Shown here: one piece after another, positions 35,639-44,098 of the stretch
How the letters are laid out: each line of letters opens with the position of its first letter
Position numbering within the stretch: the first letter of the stretch is position 1
From: Ferribacterium limneticum
GTDB lineage: Bacteria > Pseudomonadota > Gammaproteobacteria > Burkholderiales > Rhodocyclaceae
Direction of reading: 5' to 3'
NCBI RefSeq assembly: GCF_020510585.1
Contig: NZ_CP075190.1
Location: 1,858,001-1,922,000, forward strand
Length of the DNA stretch: 64,000 nucleotides
Notes under the pieces: generated by a model
What the model was told of the DNA's origin: nothing
The model's input: the letters and a program-made list of their open reading frames with translations, nothing else
The model's database searches: none
Position numbers and translations under genes: made by a program

Positions 35639-36694
35639 ATGGAATTGCAAAGCGCTGTTACTCAGACTCTCTATTCGCAATTGCTCGAAGAGGCGATGGC
35701 GTATGGCGTTTTGATCTTTGAGAATGGGGTAGTTGGCAGTCCTTACATCAATACGGCAAGAGGGAAGCGCTACGTCTATTGGCAGATCAAGTTGCCCGAT
35801 GGTCGCTTCAAGCGAAAGTCGATTGGTGTTGAGAGTGACGCGACGACGGCAATGATCAGCAGTTTGCTTGAGCGTAAGAAAACGGCTGAGGATGCCATTG
35901 CCGGGCTGCGGGCAACGACACGCGCCTTTGTGGGTAGTGGCGGGATGTCTGTCGAACCGGCGCATTTCAAGGTGCTGGAATGGCTGGCTCGTTGTGGTCT
36001 GTTTTCCAAAGGCGTGGTGGTGGTTGGCTCGCACGCATTTGCCGGTATCGGCAATTCACTGGGGGTTCGTTGGGGCAGCAGCCTCAAGACAACTGACATG
36101 GATTTTGCGCGGCCGACCGGAATTAGTCTGGCAATCCCTGATTCAGGGGAGACGATTCGCGTTCCTGAGGTCATGAAGGAACTCGATGATTCGTTTTTTG
36201 AGGTTCCAAGGCTCAATCTTAAACACCCGTCGACATCCATGATGAGCCGGAAGACGAAGGTAAAGATCGATTTTTTGACAACCCAAAAGACATTGGACGA
36301 CGATACGCCGCACTACTTTCCTGACCTTTCGATTGCCGCCGAGCCACTGAAATTCATGGATTACCTGATTGGCGGTCAACTGTCGCAAGGTTTGCTGGTT
36401 GGTTCCTACGCGATCCCGGTGACTTTGCCCGACCCGGCTCGCTTTGCGCTGCACAAGCTGGTGGTCGCACAGGAGCGGACAGCGTCTTTTCAAACGAAGG
36501 TTGAAAAGGATATCGCCCAGGCTTCCGAGGTGGTTGAAGCCTTGGTCGAAACAGGGCGAAGAGATGATCTTGAGTTGGCCCACACGGCCCTGCTTGCCTT
36601 GCCCTATGGTTCTCCAAAGGCAAGTTTGCAAAAATCGGCCGAGCGAATGCGTGGGGTGGCAAAGCAAACCGTGCTGGCGATGCTTGCTGGCTAG
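35639..36694 (+). CDS. GSU2403-like nucleotidyltransferase-fold protein
   Basis: This 351-residue protein is unrelated to sugar metabolism. An N-terminal region (GKRYVYWQIKLPDGRFKRKS) precedes a nucleotidyltransferase-like core with VVVVGSHAFAGIGNSLGVRW, the acidic TTDMDFARP and KVKIDFLTTQ, as in the GSU2403 family. Members are scattered and of unknown function, with a MNT/AbiEii-type fold. It is a single gene with an 11-bp palindrome just upstream. It interrupts sugar genes between manC and rfbB, so it looks acquired. The start at 35639 (ATG) is the only sensible one. Confidence 0.7.
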   Translation: MELQSAVTQTLYSQLLEEAMAYGVLIFENGVVGSPYINTARGKRYVYWQIKLPDGRFKRKSIGVESDATTAMISSLLERKKTAEDAIAGLRATTRAFVGSGGMSVEPAHFKVLEWLARCGLFSKGVVVVGSHAFAGIGNSLGVRWGSSLKTTDMDFARPTGISLAIPDSGETIRVPEVMKELDDSFFEVPRLNLKHPSTSMMSRKTKVKIDFLTTQKTLDDDTPHYFPDLSIAAEPLKFMDYLIGGQLSQGLLVGSYAIPVTLPDPARFALHKLVVAQERTASFQTKVEKDIAQASEVVEALVETGRRDDLELAHTALLALPYGSPKASLQKSAERMRGVAKQTVLAMLAG

Positions 36695-36813
36695 TCCGTA
36701 AGTGGCAAAGGACGGGGTTAAAGGAAATGGGGGGTTTGTCTTATAAACCCGGGATTGAAACCAAGGCGTCGTAGTAAATTGCCGTATGAATAGTCATTTT
36801 TGATGGAGCAGTC

Positions 36814-37872
36814 ATGATTTTAGTTACCGGTGCAGCAGGTTTTATCGGCAGTAATTTCGTGTTGGACTGGCTGGCCCAGTCCGATGAGCCGGTCATCAAC
36901 CTCGATGACCTGACCTACGCGGGTAACCTCGAGAACCTCGCTTCGCTTGATGGCGATGCGCGGCATATCTTCGTCAAGGGCAGCATCGGCGACTTCGATC
37001 TGGTGTCGAAGTTGCTGGCCGAGCACCAGCCGCGGGCGGTGGTCAATTTTGCTGCCGAATCGCACGTCGACCGCAGCATCCATGGCCCGGAAGACTTCAT
37101 CCAGACCAATATCGTCGGCACCTTCCGCCTGCTCGAAGCCGTGCGGGCTTTCCACGGTCAACTGGAAAAAACGGCAAAAAATGAATTCCGGTTTCTTCAT
37201 GTGTCGACCGACGAAGTTTACGGTTCGCTGGCCAAGGATGATCCGGCCTTTACAGAAACCCACCAGTACGAACCGAACAGCCCGTACTCGGCGAGCAAGG
37301 CGGCGAGCGACCATCTGGTGCGCGCCTACCACCACACCTACGGCCTGCCGGTACTGACTACCAACTGTTCCAACAACTACGGTCCTTACCATTTCCCGGA
37401 AAAGCTGATCCCGCTGGTCATCCACAACGCGCTGGCCGGCAAGGCGCTGCCCATCTACGGCGACGGCCAGCAGATTCGTGACTGGCTCTACGTCAAGGAT
37501 CACTGCAGTGCCATCCGCCGCGTGCTTGAAGCGGGCAGGGTCGGCGAGACCTACAACGTCGGTGGCTGGAACGAGAAACCGAATCTCGACGTCGTGCATA
37601 CGCTGTGCGCCATCCTCGACGAACTCAGCCCGCGCGCCGACGGCAAGCCTTACGTCGAGCAGATCACCTACGTCACCGATCGCCCGGGCCATGATCGTCG
37701 CTACGCGATTGACGCGACCAAGATCGAACGCGAACTCGGCTGGAAGCCGGCCGAAACCTTCGAAACCGGCATCAAGAAGACCGTGCAGTGGTATCTGGAT
37801 AACCAGGCCTGGGTGGCCAATGTGACCAGCGGCGCTTACCAGAACTGGGTCGGCAAGCAGTACAGCGTCTGA
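36814..37872 (+). CDS. rfbB: dTDP-glucose 4,6-dehydratase with embedded dispersed repeat
   Basis: This 352-residue enzyme has [45 protein letters not shown] and [20 protein letters not shown] (Tyr-x3-Lys). It makes dTDP-4-keto-6-deoxyglucose, the second step to dTDP-L-rhamnose. Residues about 112-124 ([13 protein letters not shown]) correspond to a dispersed repeat copy read antisense, in a surface loop just before the conserved [10 protein letters not shown] block that varies in length in the family. It is first in the order rfbB-rfbD-rfbA-rfbC. Confidence 0.96.
   Translation: MILVTGAAGFIGSNFVLDWLAQSDEPVINLDDLTYAGNLENLASLDGDARHIFVKGSIGDFDLVSKLLAEHQPRAVVNFAAESHVDRSIHGPEDFIQTNIVGTFRLLEAVRAFHGQLEKTAKNEFRFLHVSTDEVYGSLAKDDPAFTETHQYEPNSPYSASKAASDHLVRAYHHTYGLPVLTTNCSNNYGPYHFPEKLIPLVIHNALAGKALPIYGDGQQIRDWLYVKDHCSAIRRVLEAGRVGETYNVGGWNEKPNLDVVHTLCAILDELSPRADGKPYVEQITYVTDRPGHDRRYAIDATKIERELGWKPAETFETGIKKTVQWYLDNQAWVANVTSGAYQNWVGKQYSV
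37151..37186 (-). repeat. Dispersed repeat, copy 7 (inside rfbB)
   Basis: Read on the minus strand: AATTCATTTTTTGCCGTTTT, then TTCCAGTTGACCGTGGA. One core base differs (CCAG for CCGG). It is in frame in rfbB. Confidence 0.75.
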
Positions 37873-37874
37873 TC

Positions 37875-38762
37875 ATGAAAATTCTTCTGACAGGCAAGAA
37901 CGGCCAGGTTGGATTCGAGTTGCAGCGGGCTTTGGCGCCGCTCGGCGAGGTGGTTGCGGTTGATCACCAGGAATGCGACCTCGCCAATGCGGACGCCATC
38001 CGTCGGCTGGTGGCCGAGATCAAGCCGCAGGTGATCATCAATCCGGCGGCCTACACGGCCGTGGACAAGGCAGAAGCCGAGCCGGCTCTGGCCCGGGCCA
38101 TCAACGGCACGGCGCCCGGCGTCTTCGGTGAGGAAGCGGCCCGTCTTGGCGCGCTGGTCATCCATTACTCGACGGACTATGTCTTTGACGGCAGCAAGTC
38201 CGGCGCTTATCTGGAAAGCGATGCGCCCAATCCGCAAAGCGTTTATGGTCAGACCAAGCTGGCCGGTGAGCAGGGCTTGCAGGCGAGCGGGGCGGATTAC
38301 CTGATCTTTCGCACGAGCTGGGTGTTTGGCGCGCACGGCGCCAATTTTGCCAAGACCATGCTGCGTCTGGCGGCCGAGCGCGATGGCTTGAAGATCGTCG
38401 CCGACCAGTTTGGTGCGCCGACCTCGGCTGCGCTGCTGGCTGACGTGACGGCGCAGGTGCTCGGGCGCTACCAGCGCGAGGGCAGGGCGGGCTTCCCGTT
38501 CGGCCTTTATCACCTGGTCGCCGGTGGCTGCACGACGTGGCACGAATACGCGCAGACGGTGGTGCGCGCTGCGCAGGCAGCCGGCAAGCCGCTCAAGCTG
38601 ACGGCCGAAGATATCCTGCCGATCACCACCGCCGATTACCCGCTGCCGGCGCCCCGGCCGAGCAATTCCCGACTCGACACGAGCCACCTGCGCCAGACCT
38701 TCGGGCTGGAACTGCCTGATTGGCATAGCGGGCTGGATCACGTGCTGCAACAAATTCTTTGA
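37875..38762 (+). CDS. rfbD: dTDP-4-dehydrorhamnose reductase
   Basis: This 295-residue enzyme has LLTGKNGQVGFELQRAL, INPAAYTAVDKAEAEP, HYSTDYVFDGSKSG and YGQTKLAGEQ (Tyr-x3-Lys). It reduces dTDP-4-keto-L-rhamnose to dTDP-L-rhamnose, the last step of the branch. It begins two bases after the rfbB stop and is followed by rfbA 14 bp later. Confidence 0.96.
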   Translation: MKILLTGKNGQVGFELQRALAPLGEVVAVDHQECDLANADAIRRLVAEIKPQVIINPAAYTAVDKAEAEPALARAINGTAPGVFGEEAARLGALVIHYSTDYVFDGSKSGAYLESDAPNPQSVYGQTKLAGEQGLQASGADYLIFRTSWVFGAHGANFAKTMLRLAAERDGLKIVADQFGAPTSAALLADVTAQVLGRYQREGRAGFPFGLYHLVAGGCTTWHEYAQTVVRAAQAAGKPLKLTAEDILPITTADYPLPAPRPSNSRLDTSHLRQTFGLELPDWHSGLDHVLQQIL

Positions 38763-38776
38763 TTTGAGGACACATC

Positions 38777-39655
38777 ATGCGTAAAGGCATCATCCTGGCC
38801 GGCGGTTCCGGCACTCGTCTCTACCCGGTCACCCTGGCTGTTTCCAAGCAACTGCTGCCGATCCACGATAAGCCGATGATCTACTATCCGCTGACGACCC
38901 TGATGCTGGCGGGGATTCGCGACATCCTGATCATTTCGACGCCGCAAGACACGCCGCGCTTTCAGCAATTGCTGGGTGACGGCAGCCAGTGGGGTCTCAA
39001 TTTGCAATACGCCATCCAGCCCAGCCCGGATGGCCTGGCCCAGGCTTTCATCATCGGTCGCGACTTCGTCGGCAATGGCGACAGCGCGCTGGTCCTCGGC
39101 GACAACATTTTCTACGGCCACGAGTTTGCCAACGATCTCGGTGAAGCCGGTGCCCAGACCAGCGGCGCAACGGTCTTCGCCTACCACGTGCATGATCCGG
39201 AACGTTACGGCGTGGTCGAGTTCGACAAGGCAGGGCAGGCGGTTAGCCTCGAAGAAAAGCCGAAGGTGCCGAAGTCGAATTACGCGGTGACCGGCCTCTA
39301 TTTCTACGACAACCAGGTGCTCGACATCTCGCGTGATCTCAAGCCGTCGCCCCGTGGCGAGCTGGAAATCACCGATGTGAATCGCGTCTATCTCGAGCGC
39401 CAGCAGTTGAACGTGCAGGTCATGGGCCGCGGCCATGCCTGGCTCGATACCGGCACGCACGAAAGCCTGCTCGACGCCAGCCAGTTCATCGCCACCATCG
39501 AAAAGCGCCAAGGTCTCAAGGTGGCGTGTCCGGAAGAAATTGCCTTCCGCAAGGGTTGGGTCGATGCCGGCCAACTCGAGAAGCTGGCCCAGCCGATGAT
39601 CAAGAACCTCTACGGCCAGTATCTGATGGGCTTGCTCAAAGAACGGGTGTTCTGA
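38777..39655 (+). CDS. rfbA: Glucose-1-phosphate thymidylyltransferase
   Basis: This 292-residue enzyme has [45 protein letters not shown] and [17 protein letters not shown], all hallmarks of RmlA. It makes dTDP-glucose from dTTP and glucose-1-phosphate, first step to dTDP-rhamnose. The stop overlaps the rfbC start (TGATG). Confidence 0.97.
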   Translation: MRKGIILAGGSGTRLYPVTLAVSKQLLPIHDKPMIYYPLTTLMLAGIRDILIISTPQDTPRFQQLLGDGSQWGLNLQYAIQPSPDGLAQAFIIGRDFVGNGDSALVLGDNIFYGHEFANDLGEAGAQTSGATVFAYHVHDPERYGVVEFDKAGQAVSLEEKPKVPKSNYAVTGLYFYDNQVLDISRDLKPSPRGELEITDVNRVYLERQQLNVQVMGRGHAWLDTGTHESLLDASQFIATIEKRQGLKVACPEEIAFRKGWVDAGQLEKLAQPMIKNLYGQYLMGLLKERVF

Positions 39656-40197
39656 TGCGCGCGATACCTACCGCAATTCCCGATGTGATCGCGCTCTATC
39701 CCAAGGTTTTTGGCGACGACCGCGGTTTTTTCTATGAGAGTTACAACCAGAAGGCCTTTCAGGAAGCCACCGGGCTGGATGTGACCTTCGTCCAGGACAA
39801 CCACTCCAAGTCTGCCCGCAATGTCCTGCGCGGCCTGCACTATCAAGTGCAACATCCACAGGGCAAGCTGGTGCGCGTGGTGCAGGGCGAGGTCTTCGAT
39901 GTCGCGGTCGACATCCGCAAAGGCTCAAAAACCTACGGTCAGTGGGTTGGTGAATTGCTGTCGGCGGACAACAAGCGCCAACTATGGATTCCGCCCGGCC
40001 TGGCCCACGGCTTTGTCGTGCTCTCCGAAACGGCAGAGTTTCTCTATAAGACCACCGATTACTACGCACCGGCGCATGAGCGCTGCATCGCGTGGAACGA
40101 CCCGGATCTGGCGATTGACTGGCAACTCGTCGGCGAACCACTGCTCTCGGCCAAGGATGCGGCTGGGCAGCGGTTCAAGGATGCGGTTGGGGAGTAG
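39655..40197 (+). CDS. rfbC: dTDP-4-dehydrorhamnose 3,5-epimerase
   Basis: This 180-residue cupin has GDDRGFFYESYNQKAFQE, VQDNHSKSARNVLRGLHYQ (catalytic His) and PGLAHGFVVLSETAEFLYKT. It catalyses the third step to dTDP-L-rhamnose. The ATG at 39655 overlaps the rfbA stop. A gap with a dispersed repeat separates it from the second manC. Confidence 0.96.
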   Translation: MRAIPTAIPDVIALYPKVFGDDRGFFYESYNQKAFQEATGLDVTFVQDNHSKSARNVLRGLHYQVQHPQGKLVRVVQGEVFDVAVDIRKGSKTYGQWVGELLSADNKRQLWIPPGLAHGFVVLSETAEFLYKTTDYYAPAHERCIAWNDPDLAIDWQLVGEPLLSAKDAAGQRFKDAVGE

Positions 40198-40254
40198 GCG
40201 AGGTTTGTTGCCGTTCCCTGGCCATGCGGCCTGAGGACCAAGAAGTTCTGATCC

Positions 40255-40301
40255 GGATTTTGTTTTTGGGCTAAATTCCCAGTTGACCGTAGCAATCAAC
40301 G
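40255..40301 (+). repeat. Dispersed repeat, copy 8 (before manC copy 2)
   Basis: GGATTTTGTTTTTGGGC, then TAAATTCCCAGTTGACCGTA and GCAATCAACG. Its right half is identical to copy 5, as part of the manC duplication. Confidence 0.88.
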
Positions 40302-41770
40302 TTTTCATAGGTGTGGATGTTCATGACCCAGATTCTCCCCGTCGTACTCTCCGGTGGTTCCGGCACGCGTCTGTGGCCGCTGTCGCGCGAGAAATACCCG
40401 AAGCAGCTGTTGCCGCTGGTCGGCGAACAGTCGATGTTGCAGGCGACGGTAGCGCGTCTCGGTGGCCTGGCCGACATGGCGGGGCCGCTGCTCGTCTGCA
40501 ACGAAGAGCATCGCTTCGTCGTCGCCGAACAAGTCCGCACTCTCGGTTTGCAAGGCTCGGTCCTGCTTGAACCCTTCGGCCGCAACACTGCCCCGGCCCT
40601 CGCCCTGGCCGCCCTGTGGGCCGTCCGTGACGGCGAAGATCCCGTCCTCGTCGTCATGCCGGCCGACCACGACATCGCCGACGGCGCCGCCTTCCGTGAC
40701 GCCGTCGGCCGCGCCGTCACCCTGGCCGCCACCGGCGTCACCGTCACCTTCGGCATCACCCCCGACTGCCCGGAAACCGGCTACGGCTACATCCAGCGCG
40801 GCCAGGCCCTGGCCGACGGCTCAGGCGGCTTTGCGCTAGCCCGCTTTGTTGAAAAGCCCGACCGCCCGACCGCCGAAAGCTACCTCGACTCCGGCGACTA
40901 CCTCTGGAACAGCGGCATCTTTGTCATGAAGGCTTCAGTCTGGATCAGCGCCCTCGGGATCTGTCGCCCCGACATACTGGCTGCCTGCCAAAAGGCCCTG
41001 GCCGGCGGCAAGACCGACGGCGACTTCGTTCGCGTCGATGTAGAAGCCTTCAAAGCCTGCCCCTCTGACTCCATCGACTACGCAGTCATGGAACGCCTGA
41101 CCGCCGGTGGTGCCGGCCTGCCCAAAGCCGCTGTCATCCCACTCACCGCCGGCTGGTCCGACGTCGGCGCCTGGGATGCCCTGTGGAAAGTCCTGCCCAA
41201 ATGCGGCCAAGGCAACGCTACCCGCGGTGACGTCATGCTCGAAAACTGTCGTGACACCCTCGTTGTCTCGGAAGGCCGCCTCGTCGCCTGCATCGGCGTC
41301 AGCAACCTCGTCGTCGTTGAAACCGACGATGCCGTCCTCGTCGTCCACCACGACGCGACACAAGACGTCAAAAAGATTGTCGACCGCCTCAAAGCCGACA
41401 AGCGCAGCGTCGCCCAATGGCACCGCAAGGTCTATCGCCCCTGGGGCTGGTACGACGGCGTCGATGCCGGCGAGCGCTTCCAGGTCAAGCGCATCGGCGT
41501 CAAGCCGGGCGGCACCCTGTCACTGCAAATGCACCACCACCGCGCCGAACACTGGATCGTCGTCAGTGGTACCGCACGGGTGACCAAGGGCGAAGAAACT
41601 TTCCTCGTCACCGAGAACCAGTCGACCTACATCCCGCTGGGCATGACGCACCGCCTGGAAAACCCTGGCGTCGTCCCGCTCGAAATGATCGAAGTGCAGT
41701 CCGGCAGCTACCTCGGCGAGGACGATATCGTGCGCTTTGAGGATACTTACGGGCGGAGTTGAGGGGCGGG
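40282..41770 (+). repeat. ~1.49-kb direct repeat, right copy (manC with leader)
   Basis: This is the partner of 33889-35378, one base shorter because of a T deletion in the leader. Differences in the coding part are mainly at third codon positions. Confidence 0.9.
40323..41762 (+). CDS. manC: Mannose-1-phosphate guanylyltransferase/mannose-6-phosphate isomerase, copy 2
   Basis: This 479-residue protein is nearly identical to the product of the gene at 33931, with the same motifs (SGGSGTRLWPLSREKYPKQ; LSLQMHHHRAEHW). All active-site blocks are intact, so both copies should be functional. Differences cluster at variable positions (for example TKGEETFLVTE against TRGDETFLVSE). The leader includes the same dispersed-repeat core and the AGGTG site before the ATG at 40323. 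It ends the sugar-nucleotide segment and is followed by an AGTC-box promoter. Confidence 0.96.
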   Translation: MTQILPVVLSGGSGTRLWPLSREKYPKQLLPLVGEQSMLQATVARLGGLADMAGPLLVCNEEHRFVVAEQVRTLGLQGSVLLEPFGRNTAPALALAALWAVRDGEDPVLVVMPADHDIADGAAFRDAVGRAVTLAATGVTVTFGITPDCPETGYGYIQRGQALADGSGGFALARFVEKPDRPTAESYLDSGDYLWNSGIFVMKASVWISALGICRPDILAACQKALAGGKTDGDFVRVDVEAFKACPSDSIDYAVMERLTAGGAGLPKAAVIPLTAGWSDVGAWDALWKVLPKCGQGNATRGDVMLENCRDTLVVSEGRLVACIGVSNLVVVETDDAVLVVHHDATQDVKKIVDRLKADKRSVAQWHRKVYRPWGWYDGVDAGERFQVKRIGVKPGGTLSLQMHHHRAEHWIVVSGTARVTKGEETFLVTENQSTYIPLGMTHRLENPGVVPLEMIEVQSGSYLGEDDIVRFEDTYGRS

Positions 41771-41783
41771 CTCTCAAGCTTTT

Positions 41784-41827
41784 AGTCTGAATGGACTATT
41801 GTCATAAAGACCGCCACAACTCACTAT
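41784..41827 (+). promoter_or_regulatory. AGTC-box promoter of the first PEP-CTERM gene
   Basis: The perfect box AGTC-TGAATG-GACT (41784-41797) is one base upstream of TTGTCA (41799-41804), followed after 17 bp by the weak -10 CACTAT (41822-41827). It is the same layout as at 10613 and 48413. Confidence 0.65.
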
Positions 41828-41828
41828 T

Positions 41829-41858
41829 CTTTCTGAATAGTTATTGATTTTCAGAAAG
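41829..41858 (+). promoter_or_regulatory. Leader hairpin before the PEP-CTERM start codon
   Basis: CTTTCTGA (41829-41836) pairs with TCAGAAAG (41851-41858) over a 14-base loop. The stem ends nine bases before the ATG, so it would fold over the ribosome-binding region. Confidence 0.5.
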
Positions 41859-41867
41859 CGTATTCCC

Positions 41868-42404
41868 ATGAAAAAATTCATTTCCGGTATGGCTCTTGCC
41901 GTCGCTGCCGTTTCCGCGTTTGCTGCGCCCGCTCCATCCGCTTCGCTGACGACCTCAGGTGCAACGTTTGCCGAGTTTACCGGGACCACCGTTGGCAGCA
42001 ACGACATCAACGTCAACAACACGCTGTTCTGGATGTACGAAGGTAGCAACCTCGGTTTCAACAGCTATTTGCTGATGTTTGATCCGCTCTCCAATGGTTC
42101 GATGGCTGGTTCCGTGTCCTTCTCCGGCAATATTGCCTACGTCGCTTCGGCGAAGCTTGCCCTGGTTGGCACTGACTTCCTGTTCGGCAAGCCAGGTGTG
42201 ACGTACGACTGGAAGGCCAACTCGGGTCTCGAAGCCGCCGATTCGTTCAGTGTCACTGGCAATACGCTGACCTTGAGCTGGACAGGTGCAAGCCCCGGCG
42301 ACAACATTCGTGTTCTGACTGCCGTGCCGGAACCGGAAAGCTACGCCATGTTCCTGGCCGGCCTGTGCCTTGTTGGCGCCATGGTTCGCCGCAAGAGCAT
42401 CTGA
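41868..42404 (+). CDS. PEP-CTERM sorting-domain protein
   Basis: This 178-residue secreted protein has a signal peptide (FISGMALAVAAVSAFA), a beta-rich Ser/Thr/Asn/Gly-rich body and the C-terminal sorting tail VPEPESYAMFLAGLCLVGAM followed by VRRKSI: PEP motif, hydrophobic helix, basic end. It is a predicted substrate of XrtB (16.4 kb). The body resembles no known enzyme; such proteins are thought to be surface or EPS-matrix components. The ATG at 41868 is chosen because it begins the signal peptide. A strong terminator follows. Confidence 0.9.
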   Translation: MKKFISGMALAVAAVSAFAAPAPSASLTTSGATFAEFTGTTVGSNDINVNNTLFWMYEGSNLGFNSYLLMFDPLSNGSMAGSVSFSGNIAYVASAKLALVGTDFLFGKPGVTYDWKANSGLEAADSFSVTGNTLTLSWTGASPGDNIRVLTAVPEPESYAMFLAGLCLVGAMVRRKSI

Positions 42405-42427
42405 TCGTAACGTTCAGCTTGCAGAAT

Positions 42428-42452
42428 GCCGCCTTCGGGCGGCTTTTTTTTG
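42428..42452 (+). terminator. Rho-independent terminator after the PEP-CTERM gene
   Basis: GCCGCC-TTCG-GGCGGC is followed by nine T. The hairpin is strong, with a stable tetraloop. Confidence 0.92.
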
Positions 42453-42470
42453 TCTATAAGGAGTAGTAGC

Positions 42471-43574
42471 GTGGCAAAGGGAATGATTTTGGCGGCAGGC
42501 CAGGGAACGCGGGTTCGTCCATTGACCAAGGATTGGCCGAAGCCGATGGTGCCGATTCTCGGCAAGCCGGTCATGGCTTACCTGATCGAGCATCTGGTGC
42601 GCTACGGCATCACCGACATCATGGTCAACGTGGCTTATCACCATAAAAAAATCGAAGAGTATTTCGGCGACGGCCGACGCTGGGGCGCCAATATCGGCTA
42701 TTCCTATGAAGGCGTTTGCGATCATGGCGATATTCTCCCCCGGCCCAAGGGCTCGGCCGGTGGCATGAAGGCGATTCAGGATTTCAGCGGGTTTTTCGAT
42801 GAAACGACGCTGGTGATCTGCGGCGATGCGATTGTCGATCTCGATATCGGCGCAGCGTTGTTTGAGCATAAGAGCAAGGGGGCGCTGGCCAGCGTGGTGA
42901 CGCTGGAAGTGCCGAACGATCAGGTGCAGAACTACGGCATCGTGGTGGCTGACGACGATGGCAAGATCGAATCCTTCCAGGAAAAGCCGAAGCCTGCTGA
43001 GGCCAGGTCGAAGCTGGCGAGCACCGGGATCTATATTTTCGAGCCGCAGGTGCTGGATCTGGTGCCGTCGGGTGTCGAGTTCGATATTGGCAGCCAGTTG
43101 TTCCCGCTTATGGCGGAAAAGGGCTTCCCGTTCTACGCCCAGAGCCGTTTCTTCAACTGGATCGATATTGGTCGAGTGACCGATTACTGGTCGGTACTGC
43201 AGCGCGTGCTGCGTGGCGAGGTGGCCGAGATGGACATGCCGGGCAAGGAGATCATGCCGGGTGTCTGGGTTGGCCCGAATGTCTCGATCAATTGGGATAG
43301 TTCGAAAATTGTCGGGCCGGTTTATATCGGCTCAAGCGTCAGGATCGAGCCAGGTTGCTCGGTCATCGGTCCGGCCTGGATCGGTCATGGCAGTCATCTG
43401 CGTCAGGGCGCCAAGGTGATTCGTAGCGTGCTCTTCGAGTACACTCGCATCGGCGAGGGTATGGAGTTCTCTGAAATGATCGTTTCACCCCGTTATTGCG
43501 TAGACCGCGCCGGCGACACGACCTATGTCGGCGATGACCGCTGCAAATTGCGCTGGGGTGATGCGCGGGGGTGA
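42471..43574 (+). CDS. Sugar-nucleotide pyrophosphorylase-like nucleotidyltransferase (NDP-sugar synthase)
   Basis: This 367-residue protein has the N-terminal nucleotidyltransferase domain MILAAGQGTRVRPLTKDWPK, VPILGKPVMAYLIEHLV, and YGIVVADDDGKIESFQEKP. A C-terminal left-handed beta-helix follows (VWVGPNVSINWDSSKIVGPV). It resembles mannose-1-phosphate guanylyltransferase/GlmU-like enzymes, but the exact sugar and nucleotide are not decidable. GTG at 42471 follows AAGGAG. It may supply one more activated sugar for the EPS. It stands between a terminator and the VanZ gene. Confidence 0.85.
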   Translation: MAKGMILAAGQGTRVRPLTKDWPKPMVPILGKPVMAYLIEHLVRYGITDIMVNVAYHHKKIEEYFGDGRRWGANIGYSYEGVCDHGDILPRPKGSAGGMKAIQDFSGFFDETTLVICGDAIVDLDIGAALFEHKSKGALASVVTLEVPNDQVQNYGIVVADDDGKIESFQEKPKPAEARSKLASTGIYIFEPQVLDLVPSGVEFDIGSQLFPLMAEKGFPFYAQSRFFNWIDIGRVTDYWSVLQRVLRGEVAEMDMPGKEIMPGVWVGPNVSINWDSSKIVGPVYIGSSVRIEPGCSVIGPAWIGHGSHLRQGAKVIRSVLFEYTRIGEGMEFSEMIVSPRYCVDRAGDTTYVGDDRCKLRWGDARG

Positions 43575-43723
43575 TTTGTTGTCAGCAGACCCCGCCCCGA
43601 CACCAGCCCTTGAAGAGGAGGGCGTGGCTATCCATGTGATTGCCCAAGGGCGACGGATCCCTCGTGGCGAGGATACAGCGATAGCCTTTCCAGTTGGCAC
43701 ATGGTTGTTTTTTGAGGAACGAT

Positions 43724-44083
43724 ATGGATGCAGAGCGCATGATGGCGAATCAGCCTTGGGTACGCAGCCGTTTCTGGCTGGTGGCGGGGCTGTTTGGCGT
43801 GTCAGCGTTGTTCGTGCTGGGGGCGCAGCCCTTCGCTGTCGGGATTATCCCTTCGCCGTTTGACAAGCTGGCGCATGCGCTGTTGTTCGGCTGCCTTTTT
43901 CTTGTGCTGGATAGCGCGCTGGCGTTGCCGCTCTGGCTGGTGCTGGTGACTCCTTTGCTGATTTCAGCGGCCGATGAGTTTCACCAGCTTTTCTTGCCTG
44001 GCCGACAGCCGGATCTGGCTGACTGGTGGGCGGGCTTGTGCGGGGTTTTGCTGGCCGCCTGCTGGCGTCATTTCCGGCGCTGA
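43724..44083 (+). CDS. VanZ-like family membrane protein
   Basis: This 119-residue protein with three or four membrane helices has FDKLAHALLFGCLFLVL and the signature DEFHQLFLPGRQPDLADWWAG of VanZ-like proteins. The ATG at 43724 follows GAGGAAC. Function in this context is unknown; similar genes are common near XrtB/PEP-CTERM loci. The 149-bp gap before it holds no clear gene. It ends 15 bp before the convergent epsA. Confidence 0.85.
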   Translation: MDAERMMANQPWVRSRFWLVAGLFGVSALFVLGAQPFAVGIIPSPFDKLAHALLFGCLFLVLDSALALPLWLVLVTPLLISAADEFHQLFLPGRQPDLADWWAGLCGVLLAACWRHFRR

Positions 44084-44098
44084 CTGACCGAGTTTTGC

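Noticed and set aside
43690..43715. TTGGCACATGGTTGTTT as a sigma-54 promoter for the VanZ gene
   Set aside because: The -24 GG is present but the -12 GC is missing and spacing is off.
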